Source of the DNA: an uncultured Cohaesibacter sp.
GTDB taxonomy: Bacteria > Pseudomonadota > Alphaproteobacteria > Rhizobiales > Cohaesibacteraceae
DNA: 64,000 nucleotides
Assembly: GCF_963682185.1 (NCBI RefSeq)
Contig: NZ_OY821667.1
Span: 1,470,109 to 1,534,108 of the forward strand
Reading direction: 5' to 3'
The position numbers and the translations under genes were made by a program. The notes beneath the pieces are model-generated. The model was not told the DNA's origin, did not search any database, and was given only the letters and a program-made list of their open reading frames with translations. Positions 26,089 through 34,459 of this stretch are shown piece after piece; position 1 is the stretch's first letter, and every line of letters starts with the position of its first letter.

Positions 26089-28143
26089 ATGGTTTGGAGA
26101 ATTGGAGTGGATTCTGGTGGCACCTTCACCGACATCTGCTTGTTTGAAGAGGAAACCGGACGCCTGGAAATCTGGAAACTGTCATCCTCTCCCGACGATC
26201 CGTCCCGTGCCATCGCACAGGGCGTTGTCGAAGGCTTGGAGCAGGTTGATACGACCGCAAGTGAACTGGGCTTTCTGGGCCATGGAACGACGGTTGCCAC
26301 CAACGCTCTTATCGAGCTGCGCGGCGTCAAGACCGGTCTGCTGATTTCCGACGGTTTCCGCGACCTTCTCGAACTGGGCCGCCAGAAACGTCCAAGCCTG
26401 TATGACATGAATGTCGACAAACCCGAGCAGCTGGTCTCCCGCGACCTGCGCCGTCAGGTACCGGAGCGCCTAAAGTCCGATGGCACCGTCGACCTGCCTC
26501 TGGATGAGGACGCTCTCAAGAAAGAAGTGCAACTGCTTGCCGAGCAGGATGTGAAGGCCGTTGCCATCTGCTTCCTCTATGGCTTCCTCAACACCGAGCA
26601 TGAAGCACTGGCCAAGAAGATCGTCGCAGAAATGCTGCCAGACGTCTTCGTCTCCACCAGCCATGAAGTGGCACCTGAATTCCGCGAATTCGAACGACTC
26701 TCCACCACAGTGGTCAACGCCTATCTCGGCCCTGTGATGAAACGCTACATCGAAAGACTGCGTAAGCGTCTTGAAGAAGTCGGCCTCAAGGTTGCCCCTC
26801 AGCTCACCCAGTCCAACGGTGGAGTGATCGGTTTTGACGCAGCAGCAGACCTGCCTGTACGCACCGTGCTCTCCGGTCCGTCTACCGGCGTTGTCGCTGC
26901 GCAGGAAATCGGCAAAATGGCAGGCTTCCCCAACATCATTACCTTTGATGTCGGCGGCACCTCCTCTGACGTTGCCCTCCTGCAGAACGGCACCTGCAAC
27001 CTAACCGGCGAGGCCGATGTGCACGGCTATCCGATCAAGGCGCCGATGCTCGACATCCATACCGTCGGGGCTGGTGGTGGGTCCATCGCCCATGTCGATA
27101 GCGGCGGCCTGTTGAAGGTTGGCCCACGCTCGGCTGGCGCCTATCCGGGCCCGGTCTGCTATGGCAATGGCAACGAAGAGCCAACCGTGACCGACGCCAA
27201 CATTGTTTTGCAGACCCTCAACCCGGTCGAGATCCTTGGTGGCCGCATGAAAGTGCGCCGTGATCTGGCTCTGGAAGCGGTTCAGCGCCTTGCTGACCAG
27301 CTTGGTCTGGGCGTCATGGAAACCGCTGACGGCATCTTGCAGGTTGTCATTGCCAATATGGCAAAAGCCATCCGCGTGATCTCCGTACAGCGCGGCCATG
27401 ACCCGCGTGATTATACCCTGATGGCCTTTGGCGGTGCCGGTCCGCTGCATGCTGCGCGTCTAGCCCAAGAGCTTGATATCTCACGCATGATCATTCCGCT
27501 GACGCCGGGCGCCCTTTGCGCTCTTGGTCTGCTGCTCACCGATCTGCGTGCTGACTTTGCCATCTCTCGCCTCACAGAATTGAACGCCAATTCTCTGGAC
27601 GCAGTCGAGAGCGGCTTCACAGAATTGTCGACGCAGGCTCAAGAATGGTTTGTCAGCGACAACATCCCTGAAGAGCGCCGCAAGGAAGTCCGCACCGTGG
27701 ACATGCGCTATGCCGGCCAGAATTACGAACTCTCCGTTCCTGTCCCCGCAGGTCCGATCACCCTTGATACCTTCAAGCAGCTGGAAGAAGGCTTTGAAGC
27801 CGTCCATAAACAGCGCTTTGGCTTCATAGCCAAAGGCGAAAAAATCCAGCTGGTCACCTTGAGGCTCGAGGCCATCGGCGAAGTCAAGAAAGCCCAGCTC
27901 CAGTCCTATCCGTTCGACGGTCCCTCGGCAGATGCTGCCAAGATCGGCGAGCGCGACGTATGGCTGGCCTCCGCAGGCGACTTCGTAACCAGCCCGGTCT
28001 ATGACCGCAAGCTTCTCAAACATGGCAACCAGATATCCGGACCGGCCATCATCGAGCAGATGGACACAACCAGCGTCATCTTGCCTGAAATGACCGCCAC
28101 CGTGGACGCCAACCTCAATCTTATTGTGGAGATCGCCCAATGA
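26089..28143 (+). CDS. hyuA: Hydantoinase/oxoprolinase family, subunit A
   Basis: The 684-residue protein is the ATP-binding half of an ATP-dependent cyclic-amide hydrolase (N-methylhydantoinase or 5-oxoprolinase type). 'RIGVDSGGTFTDICLF' at residues 4-19 and 'ITFDVGGTSSDVALLQNG' near 285 are the two actin-like phosphate motifs; 'LGHGTTVATNALIE' and 'FGGAGPLHAARLAQEL' are also diagnostic. It is translationally coupled to subunit B by an ATGA overlap. Acetone carboxylase subunits belong to the same superfamily, but the gene pair and lengths fit hydantoinase/oxoprolinase better. Substrate is unproven. Confidence 0.88.
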   Translation: MVWRIGVDSGGTFTDICLFEEETGRLEIWKLSSSPDDPSRAIAQGVVEGLEQVDTTASELGFLGHGTTVATNALIELRGVKTGLLISDGFRDLLELGRQKRPSLYDMNVDKPEQLVSRDLRRQVPERLKSDGTVDLPLDEDALKKEVQLLAEQDVKAVAICFLYGFLNTEHEALAKKIVAEMLPDVFVSTSHEVAPEFREFERLSTTVVNAYLGPVMKRYIERLRKRLEEVGLKVAPQLTQSNGGVIGFDAAADLPVRTVLSGPSTGVVAAQEIGKMAGFPNIITFDVGGTSSDVALLQNGTCNLTGEADVHGYPIKAPMLDIHTVGAGGGSIAHVDSGGLLKVGPRSAGAYPGPVCYGNGNEEPTVTDANIVLQTLNPVEILGGRMKVRRDLALEAVQRLADQLGLGVMETADGILQVVIANMAKAIRVISVQRGHDPRDYTLMAFGGAGPLHAARLAQELDISRMIIPLTPGALCALGLLLTDLRADFAISRLTELNANSLDAVESGFTELSTQAQEWFVSDNIPEERRKEVRTVDMRYAGQNYELSVPVPAGPITLDTFKQLEEGFEAVHKQRFGFIAKGEKIQLVTLRLEAIGEVKKAQLQSYPFDGPSADAAKIGERDVWLASAGDFVTSPVYDRKLLKHGNQISGPAIIEQMDTTSVILPEMTATVDANLNLIVEIAQ

Positions 28144-29762
28144 GCACGATCGATCCAATCACCGTAGAAGTCATCGGCTCCGCCCTGTCTTCCATCGTGG
28201 AAGAAATGGGCGAAGCACTGGTGCGCGCGTCCTATTCCACCAATATCAAGGAACGCCGCGACTGCTCCACCGCCCTGTTCGACAACAAGGGCAACACCCT
28301 GTGTCAGGCAGAGCATATCCCGATGCATCTTGGCAGCTTCATCGGCATTCTGCCTCATATCATGAAGCGCTTCGATATCGCCGACATCAAGCCCGGTGAC
28401 GTCTTCATCGGCAACGATGCCTACGAAGGCGGTGCAACCCACCTGCCTGACATCGTGATGGCAGAACCGATCTATGTCGATGAGATGCTGGTTGGCTGGG
28501 CTGTAAACACCGCCCACCATTCCGACTTCGCTGACCTCGGCCATGAACATATCTTCCAGGAAGGCATCCGCATTCCACCGGTTCGTCTCTATAAAGCTGG
28601 CGAATTGCAGGAAGACATCCAGAATCTGTTCCTGCTGAACTGTCAGGTGCCGCACGAGCGCATCTCCGACTTGCGCGCCCAGATGTCGGCCAACCGCCTC
28701 TGCGTCCAGCGCATGCAGGATCTCTGCGCCAAATATGGCACGGAGAAAGTGCTCGCAGCCGGTGAAGAGTTGCAGGATTATGCCGAACGCAAGATGCGCG
28801 CCGGTATCGCAGCCATTCCCGATGGCACCTATTCCTTCTCTGATATCTTCGACAGCAACCAGTGGAAGGAGCGCATGGAATTCTCGGTTGACATTACAGT
28901 CGCCGGAGATGAAATGACGCTCGCATTTGACGGCCCACCGCAGGTGCGCTCAGGCCTTAACATGATCTATACCTCGCTTCTGGCCTCTTGCTACTATGCG
29001 GTCAAGGCGGTTGTCGATCCGACCATCCTGCCAAATGCAGGTCTGGCCCGTCCCTTGACGGTCACCGCACCGGAAGGCTCAATCCTCAACTGCAAGCATC
29101 CCGCTGCCGTTGAAGGCCGGATCGCGGCTTGCCAGCGCGTTGCCGACATTATCGAAGGCGCTCTGGCCAAGGCCATCCCGAGCAAGGTTCCTGCTGCGGG
29201 CAACGGCTGCTGCACAGGCGCAATTTTCAATGGCACCCGTGAAGACGGGTCCATCTGGGTGTATCTGGAAACCATTGGCGGCGGCGGTGGTGCTCGCCCG
29301 ACCAAGGACGGTCTGTCCGGTATTCAGGTACACCTGACCAACACATCGAACCTGCCCGTTGAAGCACTCGAGCTGGAATATCCGCTCACGCTGCTGCGCT
29401 ACGAGCTGGTGGATGGATCTGCCGGTGGTGGGCAATATCGAGGCGGCATGGGCATTCGACGCGTCTATCGCGTGGAACAGCCCTGCCGTTTCTCGGTCGA
29501 AGCCTCCCGCGTCAGTTCCTGTGCATGGGGACTGGAAGGCGGCAAGCCAGGTGAGATGACCCATCTGGACTTTGGCGACGGACGCACCGAGTTCAAGGGC
29601 ATGGCCGATCTCAAACCCGGCCAGATCGTCGAAATCGTCACCCCCGGCGGCGGTGGCTATGGCGATCCGGCCAAGCGGTCCGAGGAAGCCATCGAGCGCG
29701 ATCTCGCAGAAGACCGCATCTCCAAGGATTATGCAAAACAGGTTTACGGTTACACGCAATAA
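28140..29762 (+). CDS. hyuB: Hydantoinase/oxoprolinase family, subunit B
   Basis: The 540-residue partner of subunit A. Diagnostic stretches are 'ITVEVIGSALSSIVEEMGEALVRASYSTNIKE' split near residues 6-38, 'GDVFIGNDAYEGGATHLPD', 'HHSDFADLGH' (metal- and substrate-site region of HyuB) and the glycine-rich 'TIGGGGGARPTKDG' and 'TPGGGGYGDP'. With HyuA it would hydrolyse a cyclic amide using ATP. It ends the SDR-FAD oxidase-hyuA-hyuB operon and is followed by a terminator. Confidence 0.88.
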   Translation: MSTIDPITVEVIGSALSSIVEEMGEALVRASYSTNIKERRDCSTALFDNKGNTLCQAEHIPMHLGSFIGILPHIMKRFDIADIKPGDVFIGNDAYEGGATHLPDIVMAEPIYVDEMLVGWAVNTAHHSDFADLGHEHIFQEGIRIPPVRLYKAGELQEDIQNLFLLNCQVPHERISDLRAQMSANRLCVQRMQDLCAKYGTEKVLAAGEELQDYAERKMRAGIAAIPDGTYSFSDIFDSNQWKERMEFSVDITVAGDEMTLAFDGPPQVRSGLNMIYTSLLASCYYAVKAVVDPTILPNAGLARPLTVTAPEGSILNCKHPAAVEGRIAACQRVADIIEGALAKAIPSKVPAAGNGCCTGAIFNGTREDGSIWVYLETIGGGGGARPTKDGLSGIQVHLTNTSNLPVEALELEYPLTLLRYELVDGSAGGGQYRGGMGIRRVYRVEQPCRFSVEASRVSSCAWGLEGGKPGEMTHLDFGDGRTEFKGMADLKPGQIVEIVTPGGGGYGDPAKRSEEAIERDLAEDRISKDYAKQVYGYTQ

Positions 29763-29773
29763 GCAGCAACCTC

Positions 29774-29801
29774 GGGATCTCTGGCACCAGCTGGAGATCC
29801 C
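29774..29801 (+). terminator. Terminator after hyuB
   Basis: GGGATCTC (29774-29781) and GAGATCCC (29794-29801) make a perfect 8-base stem with a 12-base loop, 11 bases after the hyuB stop and followed by ATCCTTTTT. The next 200 bases, up to the end of the convergent GntR gene, hold nothing I recognise. Confidence 0.78.
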
Positions 29802-30003
29802 ATCCTTTTTGCCTTTTCAAAAAACAGATGCAGCGGACCGCCAGCCGCCCGCTGCCTACGCACATGGCTCTGGCCGCAAGTCCTTTCAGCCCCTTAGATG
29901 ACAAGAAACGCATGACGCAGCAATTTGGCAAACACGCGACACCTGACCGGATCGAAAAGACCCGGTTCGGCCATGTGATTTCTCTTGGCAAGGAAGGGCA
30001 GTC

Positions 30004-30816
30004 TCAGATTTCGATGACGAGATTCATGCGTGCGCTCGGGGTAAGCAGCATGGAATATTGCAGCGGCGTTTCCCGCTCATCGCCATACACCGTCTTTTCA
30101 ACCTCGAACATGATGTCCCCGCTGTTGCAGTGGAAGATCTCGCATTCTTTCGGCGTTGAAATCCGGCAGTTGATGACTCGTTTGGCATGTTTCACCTCGC
30201 GACCATATTTGGTCTGCATCAGGCTATAGAGCGACGTGTCATCATGAATCTCATCCAGCAATCCGGGAAAAAGATCCAGCGAGAAGTAAGAGCTTTCTAT
30301 CGTGATGGGCGTGCTGTCGGCTGTAATCAGGCGGCTGATATGAAGCAGTTTGCTTCCCGGCGCGATAGCCAGCTTGTCGCCAAGATCCTCGTCGGCGTCC
30401 TGCTCTCCCATCTCGAGAATTTCTTTTTCCACCCGATAGCGGCGCAAGGCAAAGCTTTCAGAGAAACCGCCAAGATTCAGCAGGCTGGTTTCCATCTTGG
30501 GCAGGGTGACAAAGGTGCCCTTGCCATGCCGCTTTTCCAGAACCCCTTCATCCTCAAGCTCCGTAATCGCGCGGCGCACGGTGATGCGAGAGACGTCGTA
30601 GCGCTTGCACAATTCGGTCTCCGTCGGAATCGCATCGCCGGGCCCGAGTGCGCAGGACGAAATCATTTCCTTGAGCGCAAATTTGAGCTGCTCATAGAGT
30701 GGGGCCGCAGCATTCTTGGCAAGTGGATTCGAATTCTCAGACAATCGCTTAACTTTCAGTTTCGGCTTCCGGATGCGGAACGCCCACACCCCATGTCCCC
30801 TATTCGGCCCTCGCAC
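30004..30816 (-). CDS. GntR-family regulator with UTRA domain (FrlR-like position)
   Basis: A regulator of up to 270 residues. The winged helix is 'PTETELCKRYDVSRITVRRAITELEDEGVLEKRHGKGTFV'-type sequence around residues 65-105, and the UTRA effector domain follows ('KLLHISRLITADSTPITIESSYFS' region, 'CEIFHCNSGDIMFEVEKTVYGD'). UTRA domains bind sugar phosphates or related small molecules. The ATG at 30816 lacks a clear ribosome-binding site and the first 30 or so residues are not conserved; the real start may be a TTG near 'LSENSNP'. It is divergent from the FrlB-like deglycase gene, as frlR is near frl genes elsewhere. Confidence 0.83.
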   Translation of the reverse strand: MRGPNRGHGVWAFRIRKPKLKVKRLSENSNPLAKNAAAPLYEQLKFALKEMISSCALGPGDAIPTETELCKRYDVSRITVRRAITELEDEGVLEKRHGKGTFVTLPKMETSLLNLGGFSESFALRRYRVEKEILEMGEQDADEDLGDKLAIAPGSKLLHISRLITADSTPITIESSYFSLDLFPGLLDEIHDDTSLYSLMQTKYGREVKHAKRVINCRISTPKECEIFHCNSGDIMFEVEKTVYGDERETPLQYSMLLTPSARMNLVIEI

Positions 30817-30968
30817 CTTAAAATCGCGCGGCGCATAAAATCAAGTTATGCCTCTTGCGCGCCCAAATCTGCGGCCCGATTCCCCGCCAGACTAACCGAA
30901 TGGAGCGCAAAGACGAATGCGCCTTTGCCATTTTCCAGCTTTTTTAGCCAACAACTGCAAAAGCTGTG

Positions 30969-31021
30969 TTGACTCCGGCTCCAACGAGGGAATAAATAAT
31001 AGGACGTCATATAACGTCATA
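30969..31021 (+). promoter_or_regulatory. Promoter and direct repeats upstream of the deglycase gene
   Basis: TTGACT at 30969-30974 and ATAAAT at 30992-30997, 17 bases apart, form a plausible sigma-70 promoter. Just downstream, ACGTCATA is repeated at 31004 and 31014 (10-base period, one helical turn). The repeats lie between the promoter and the ribosome-binding site AAGGA, where a GntR repressor would block transcription. Confidence 0.5.
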
Positions 31022-31032
31022 AGGATCTCATC

Positions 31033-32016
31033 ATGAATGATCAAGTAAAAAATACCGGCCTTGATGAGGCTATTGCTGCGGTTGCAGCACGCGAGTCAGT
31101 CACGGAATTCTATTTTGTCGCATGTGGGGGATCCAACGCCCTTCTCATGCAGGGCCAGTACATCATGGACCGCGAAGCCAAAGGCGTCGCAGCCTATTCC
31201 TACAGCTCCGCTGAATTCCTTGCTCGTGCGCCTGTCCGTCTCGGCAAGAATTCCGTTGTTGTTACCTGCTCCCATTCGGGCAACACCCCAGAAACCATCG
31301 CTGCAACCCGCTATGCACGCGAAGCTGGTGCCCTGACCATCGCCTTCACCCACAAGCCGGAATCCGAGCTTGATGAAGCCGCTGAAAAGTCCATCTATTA
31401 TGAATTCGATCCGCTGACCGTTGGCGAAAAGCACAACGCTCTGCTTCTGGTGCAGCTGGTTCTGGGCTCCCTGAAAGAGCTGGAAGGCAACACCAAGATC
31501 GATCAGGTCAAGGCCGCACTGCCAACGCTTCATGACAAGGCTGAAAAAGTCAAAGCTGCTCACGCAGACAATGCTAAAGCCTGGGCTGAATCCTACAAGC
31601 GCGAACCAGTCATCTACACGATGAGCTCCGGTTCCTGCTACTCCATCGCTTATTCCTTCGCTATCTGCCTTCTGCAGGAAATGCAGTGGGTTAACTCCGC
31701 AGCGATCCATTCTGGCGAATATTTCCACGGTCCTTTCGAAATCACCGATTTCGACACTCCGTTCATCGTTCTGAAAACCCTTGCCAATTCCCGCAAGATG
31801 GACGAACGCGCTCTGGCATTTGCCGAGAAATATTCCAAACGCCTGCTGGTTCTCGATGCTGAAGAATTCGGCGTTGAAGAAGTTGCCGGTGATGCAGCGG
31901 AATATCTGGTTCCGATCATGTTCACCGCCCTGCTGCGCACCTATGCCGTTGCCCTCAGCGACTCCCGCGGTCATCCGCTGACCGTTCGTCGCTACATGTG
32001 GCGCATGGAATACTAA
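31033..32016 (+). CDS. frlB: Fructosamine-6-phosphate deglycase (FrlB/FraB-like SIS protein)
   Basis: The 327-residue protein consists of two SIS (sugar isomerase) domains. 'FYFVACGGSNALLMQ' (27-41) and 'VVTCSHSGNTPETIAATRYA' (76-95) form the first sugar-phosphate site. 'IHSGEYFHGPFEI' near 235-247 carries the Glu and His positions of the FrlB/FraB active site, and the C-terminal 'RRYMWRMEY' resembles the 'RRYYGGLVEY' end of E. coli FrlB. It would split a 6-phosphorylated Amadori compound (such as fructoselysine 6-phosphate) to glucose 6-phosphate and the free amine. Identity of the amine is unknown. The neighbouring FrlD-like kinase supports the call. A generic aminosugar isomerase is the alternative. 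Confidence 0.78.
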   Translation: MNDQVKNTGLDEAIAAVAARESVTEFYFVACGGSNALLMQGQYIMDREAKGVAAYSYSSAEFLARAPVRLGKNSVVVTCSHSGNTPETIAATRYAREAGALTIAFTHKPESELDEAAEKSIYYEFDPLTVGEKHNALLLVQLVLGSLKELEGNTKIDQVKAALPTLHDKAEKVKAAHADNAKAWAESYKREPVIYTMSSGSCYSIAYSFAICLLQEMQWVNSAAIHSGEYFHGPFEITDFDTPFIVLKTLANSRKMDERALAFAEKYSKRLLVLDAEEFGVEEVAGDAAEYLVPIMFTALLRTYAVALSDSRGHPLTVRRYMWRMEY

Positions 32017-32023
32017 TCTGTTT

Positions 32024-32052
32024 AAGCAGGTGGCGACCTTCGCCACCTGCTT
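32024..32052 (+). terminator. Strong terminator between frlB-like and frlD-like genes
   Basis: AAGCAGGTGGCGA (32024-32036), a 3-base loop, and TCGCCACCTGCTT (32040-32052) make a perfect 13-base stem followed by TTTCAATTT. It sits 8 bases after the deglycase stop and 65 bases before the kinase start. It should strongly lower kinase expression relative to the deglycase unless there is a second promoter. Confidence 0.88.
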
Positions 32053-32116
32053 TTCAATTTAAAGATCATCAAGAATAATCGCGTCGGAACAGCAAGAATA
32101 ATCGAGAGGCTGCGAT

Positions 32117-32962
32117 ATGACCCTTTCCCCAAACCGTGCAACCCTGCTTGGCATCGGAGATAATGTCGTTGACTTCTATCTCGACAGAAACGAATTCTTC
32201 CCCGGCGGGAATGCTCTGAATGTCGCTGTTTTGGCCAAACGTTTCGGTCTTGATGATGCGGGTTATATCGGCATCGTCGGCAATGACGTGGAAGGCGGCC
32301 ATGTTCTGGCTTCGCTCGCGGCAGAAAATGTCTGGTCTGAACGCGTCAGACAGGCCTATGGGGAAAATGGCAAGGCCATCGTGCATCTCGATGAAAAGGG
32401 CGACCGCGTTTTCCTCAGATCCAACAAGGGTGGTATCCAGAAACGGCTCAGTCTGCGCATGGAAGAGGCCGATCTCGAAGCCGTTGAACGCTATGGCCAT
32501 GTGCACAGCTCGCTTTTTAGCAACCTCGAGCATGAGCTGCCAAAGATCCGCGAAAGAGCCCAAAGCGTCTCCTTCGATTTCTCATGGCGCCATGAAATGG
32601 ATTACGTCAAAAGCATCGCACCCCATATCACGACAGCCTTCTTCTCTGGCTCGGCCCTCAATGATGGCGAGATCGACGACCTGATCGATACGGTTCACAA
32701 ATTGGGCGTTTCCACCGTTGGCGTCACACGAGGCTCCGATGGAGCCTTCTGGATGGTCGATGGCAAACGCTACCGTCAGGGCATCAAGCCAACCACAGTG
32801 ATTGATACTCTTGGCGCGGGCGACTCTTTCATCGCAGGGTATATTTCCAGCATCCTTATGGGCAATGCAGTCGAAGAGGCCCTTGATCAGGCAGCCACCT
32901 TTGCCGCCAAAACCTGCACGGTTTTCGGTGCCTTTGGCCATCCCTACAAGGTCGAGGACTAG
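32117..32962 (+). CDS. frlD: Fructoselysine 6-kinase-like PfkB-family kinase
   Basis: The 281-residue protein is a ribokinase/PfkB kinase most like FrlD. The N-terminus 'LLGIGDNVVDFY' and 'FFPGGNALNVAVLAKRFGL' parallel E. coli FrlD ('IGDNCVDIY', 'FSGGNAVNVAVY'), and 'TVIDTLGAGDSFIAGYI' near 230-246 contains the catalytic Asp and anion hole. It would phosphorylate an imported fructosamine at C6, making the substrate of the FrlB-like enzyme. No dedicated fructosamine transporter is adjacent. A different ketose or amino sugar substrate is possible. Confidence 0.8.
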   Translation: MTLSPNRATLLGIGDNVVDFYLDRNEFFPGGNALNVAVLAKRFGLDDAGYIGIVGNDVEGGHVLASLAAENVWSERVRQAYGENGKAIVHLDEKGDRVFLRSNKGGIQKRLSLRMEEADLEAVERYGHVHSSLFSNLEHELPKIRERAQSVSFDFSWRHEMDYVKSIAPHITTAFFSGSALNDGEIDDLIDTVHKLGVSTVGVTRGSDGAFWMVDGKRYRQGIKPTTVIDTLGAGDSFIAGYISSILMGNAVEEALDQAATFAAKTCTVFGAFGHPYKVED

Positions 32963-32981
32963 AAGCCTCCGCTCGCTTTCC

Positions 32982-34262
32982 TTATTCGATGGTCACAGCG
33001 CCAAGACGCGCTTTATCCTCTTCCATTCCCAAGGCTGCATTGGCTCTCTTATAAGCCAGAGCGGCCTGTTCTTTGGCAGCCTGCCGGAAAGCCACGCTCC
33101 CAGTTTGTCCAAGAGCCTGAAGCGCCTTGCGTAAACGCAATTGTATTTCGATGTGGCTAGCCCCATCCCGTGCGATCTGCATGAAGGCATCCTCAAACAG
33201 ATCTGTCTCTTCAATGGGCGGCACATAGATGTCCGGAAATTCCACTTCCGCTACAAGCTCACTCTGCTCAACTGACCAGAGGCCAAGCAAACGCGTCAGG
33301 CGCCCTATGATATCGATGGCGGTGCCGGAATCATTGATACCCGGCGAAAGCGCGCGTGTGGCGATTTCGCCAAGCACACAGAAGCCAAAGCGCGGATCCT
33401 GATCAAAGCTGCGCTCCTGCCCTATGGTGATTGCCTCTTCTAAGGCCTTGCCGACAGCTTCCAAGGCCTGCTCATCCGCTTCCTCACCATCCGGATGCTC
33501 GGATGTCAGCACAATGCGCGCCAACGGGGCGTGATCGAAGACGAAATGGCCGGGAACAACACCAAGATAGGCACGCGCGCCAGCCTCTTTCACGCAATCA
33601 TGCAAATGCTGCATGTCGATATGCTGCACATAGCCAGATTGATTGGAGCAGATAGTCTTAGCCGTTTCCGGCACGCGTTCTTCGCGCCTGAGCGGCTGGC
33701 CTCCTAGAAATGGCTGGGAAAGGCGCAACGATATCGCCTGACTTGTTGCCTGCTCAACCCGATCAGCGGCCTTTTCCACGCGCCCCAACTGGGTGAGATA
33801 ATCAATCCATTTCAGCAAAGAGACAACGATCAGCGCGATAACAAGGATCGTCACACCAAACAGAACTGCACGTCCTTGCGGACCATAGGCCCCCGTCTTG
33901 AGCACAACAATGCCAACGATACTGAACAGGAAAGACCCGATAAAGGTCGACAGGACATTCTGCGACATATGATCCTGAATGAGCAATCGGGTCGCACGCG
34001 GCGTCGCATTGCTCGTGGCGGAGCGGTAGGCCGACGTCATCACACTAAGAGAGAATGTGGTGACCGTCAGCATGCTCGACGCAATGATGGTCAGAATGCT
34101 GTTCACCGCATCCGCACTGATATCAACGCCTGGATTCCACGGCACAAGCGTTTCGGCCAATGTCGCCACTATGGCAGCGCCAATTCCCAGTAGGCCAATA
34201 AGCGCTGCACGCACCCATAGTCGACGTGTCAATTGCAGCAAAAGCCACTGCCATTTTGTCAT
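32982..34262 (-). CDS. DUF2254 membrane protein
   Basis: A 426-residue protein. It has about four hydrophobic segments in the first 150 residues ('LIGLLGIGAAIVATLAETLVP', 'SILTIIASSMLTVTTFSLSVM', 'VLSTFIGSFLFSIVGIVVL', 'VLFGVTILVIALIVVSLL') and a soluble C-terminal half. 'PRATRLLIQDHMSQNVLSTF' and 'SPGINDSGTAIDIIGRL' are typical of the DUF2254 family, whose function is unknown. The ATG at 34262 has AGGAAAGGA just upstream; 34361 lacks a site. It is convergent with the frlD-like gene with only 19 bases between. No functional link to its neighbours is evident. Confidence 0.85.
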   Translation of the reverse strand: MTKWQWLLLQLTRRLWVRAALIGLLGIGAAIVATLAETLVPWNPGVDISADAVNSILTIIASSMLTVTTFSLSVMTSAYRSATSNATPRATRLLIQDHMSQNVLSTFIGSFLFSIVGIVVLKTGAYGPQGRAVLFGVTILVIALIVVSLLKWIDYLTQLGRVEKAADRVEQATSQAISLRLSQPFLGGQPLRREERVPETAKTICSNQSGYVQHIDMQHLHDCVKEAGARAYLGVVPGHFVFDHAPLARIVLTSEHPDGEEADEQALEAVGKALEEAITIGQERSFDQDPRFGFCVLGEIATRALSPGINDSGTAIDIIGRLTRLLGLWSVEQSELVAEVEFPDIYVPPIEETDLFEDAFMQIARDGASHIEIQLRLRKALQALGQTGSVAFRQAAKEQAALAYKRANAALGMEEDKARLGAVTIE

Positions 34263-34363
34263 TCCCGTTCCTTTCCTCAACAAAACAGCATGAGCTGCCA
34301 GAGATCGGTATATGGAATAAACGGGCAAAGCCAGGCTTTGGTTCCCTTCCCCTTCACGCAAAG

Positions 34364-34395
34364 AAAGGGCCGCCTTCTCATGAAGACAGCCCTTT
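34364..34395 (-). terminator. Terminator of the amino-sugar ABC operon
   Basis: On the minus strand AAAGGGCTGTCTTC pairs with GAAGGCGGCCCTTT around a 4-base loop, a 14-base stem with two G-T pairs, followed by CTTTG. It lies about 65 bases after the ATPase stop. The remaining bases to the DUF2254 start show nothing else. Confidence 0.72.
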
Positions 34396-34459
34396 TCTCT
34401 CGAATGTGCCTATTTGGTCTTACCGCACGGCTCAAAATCAGCCAAGCGCAGTGCGACGC

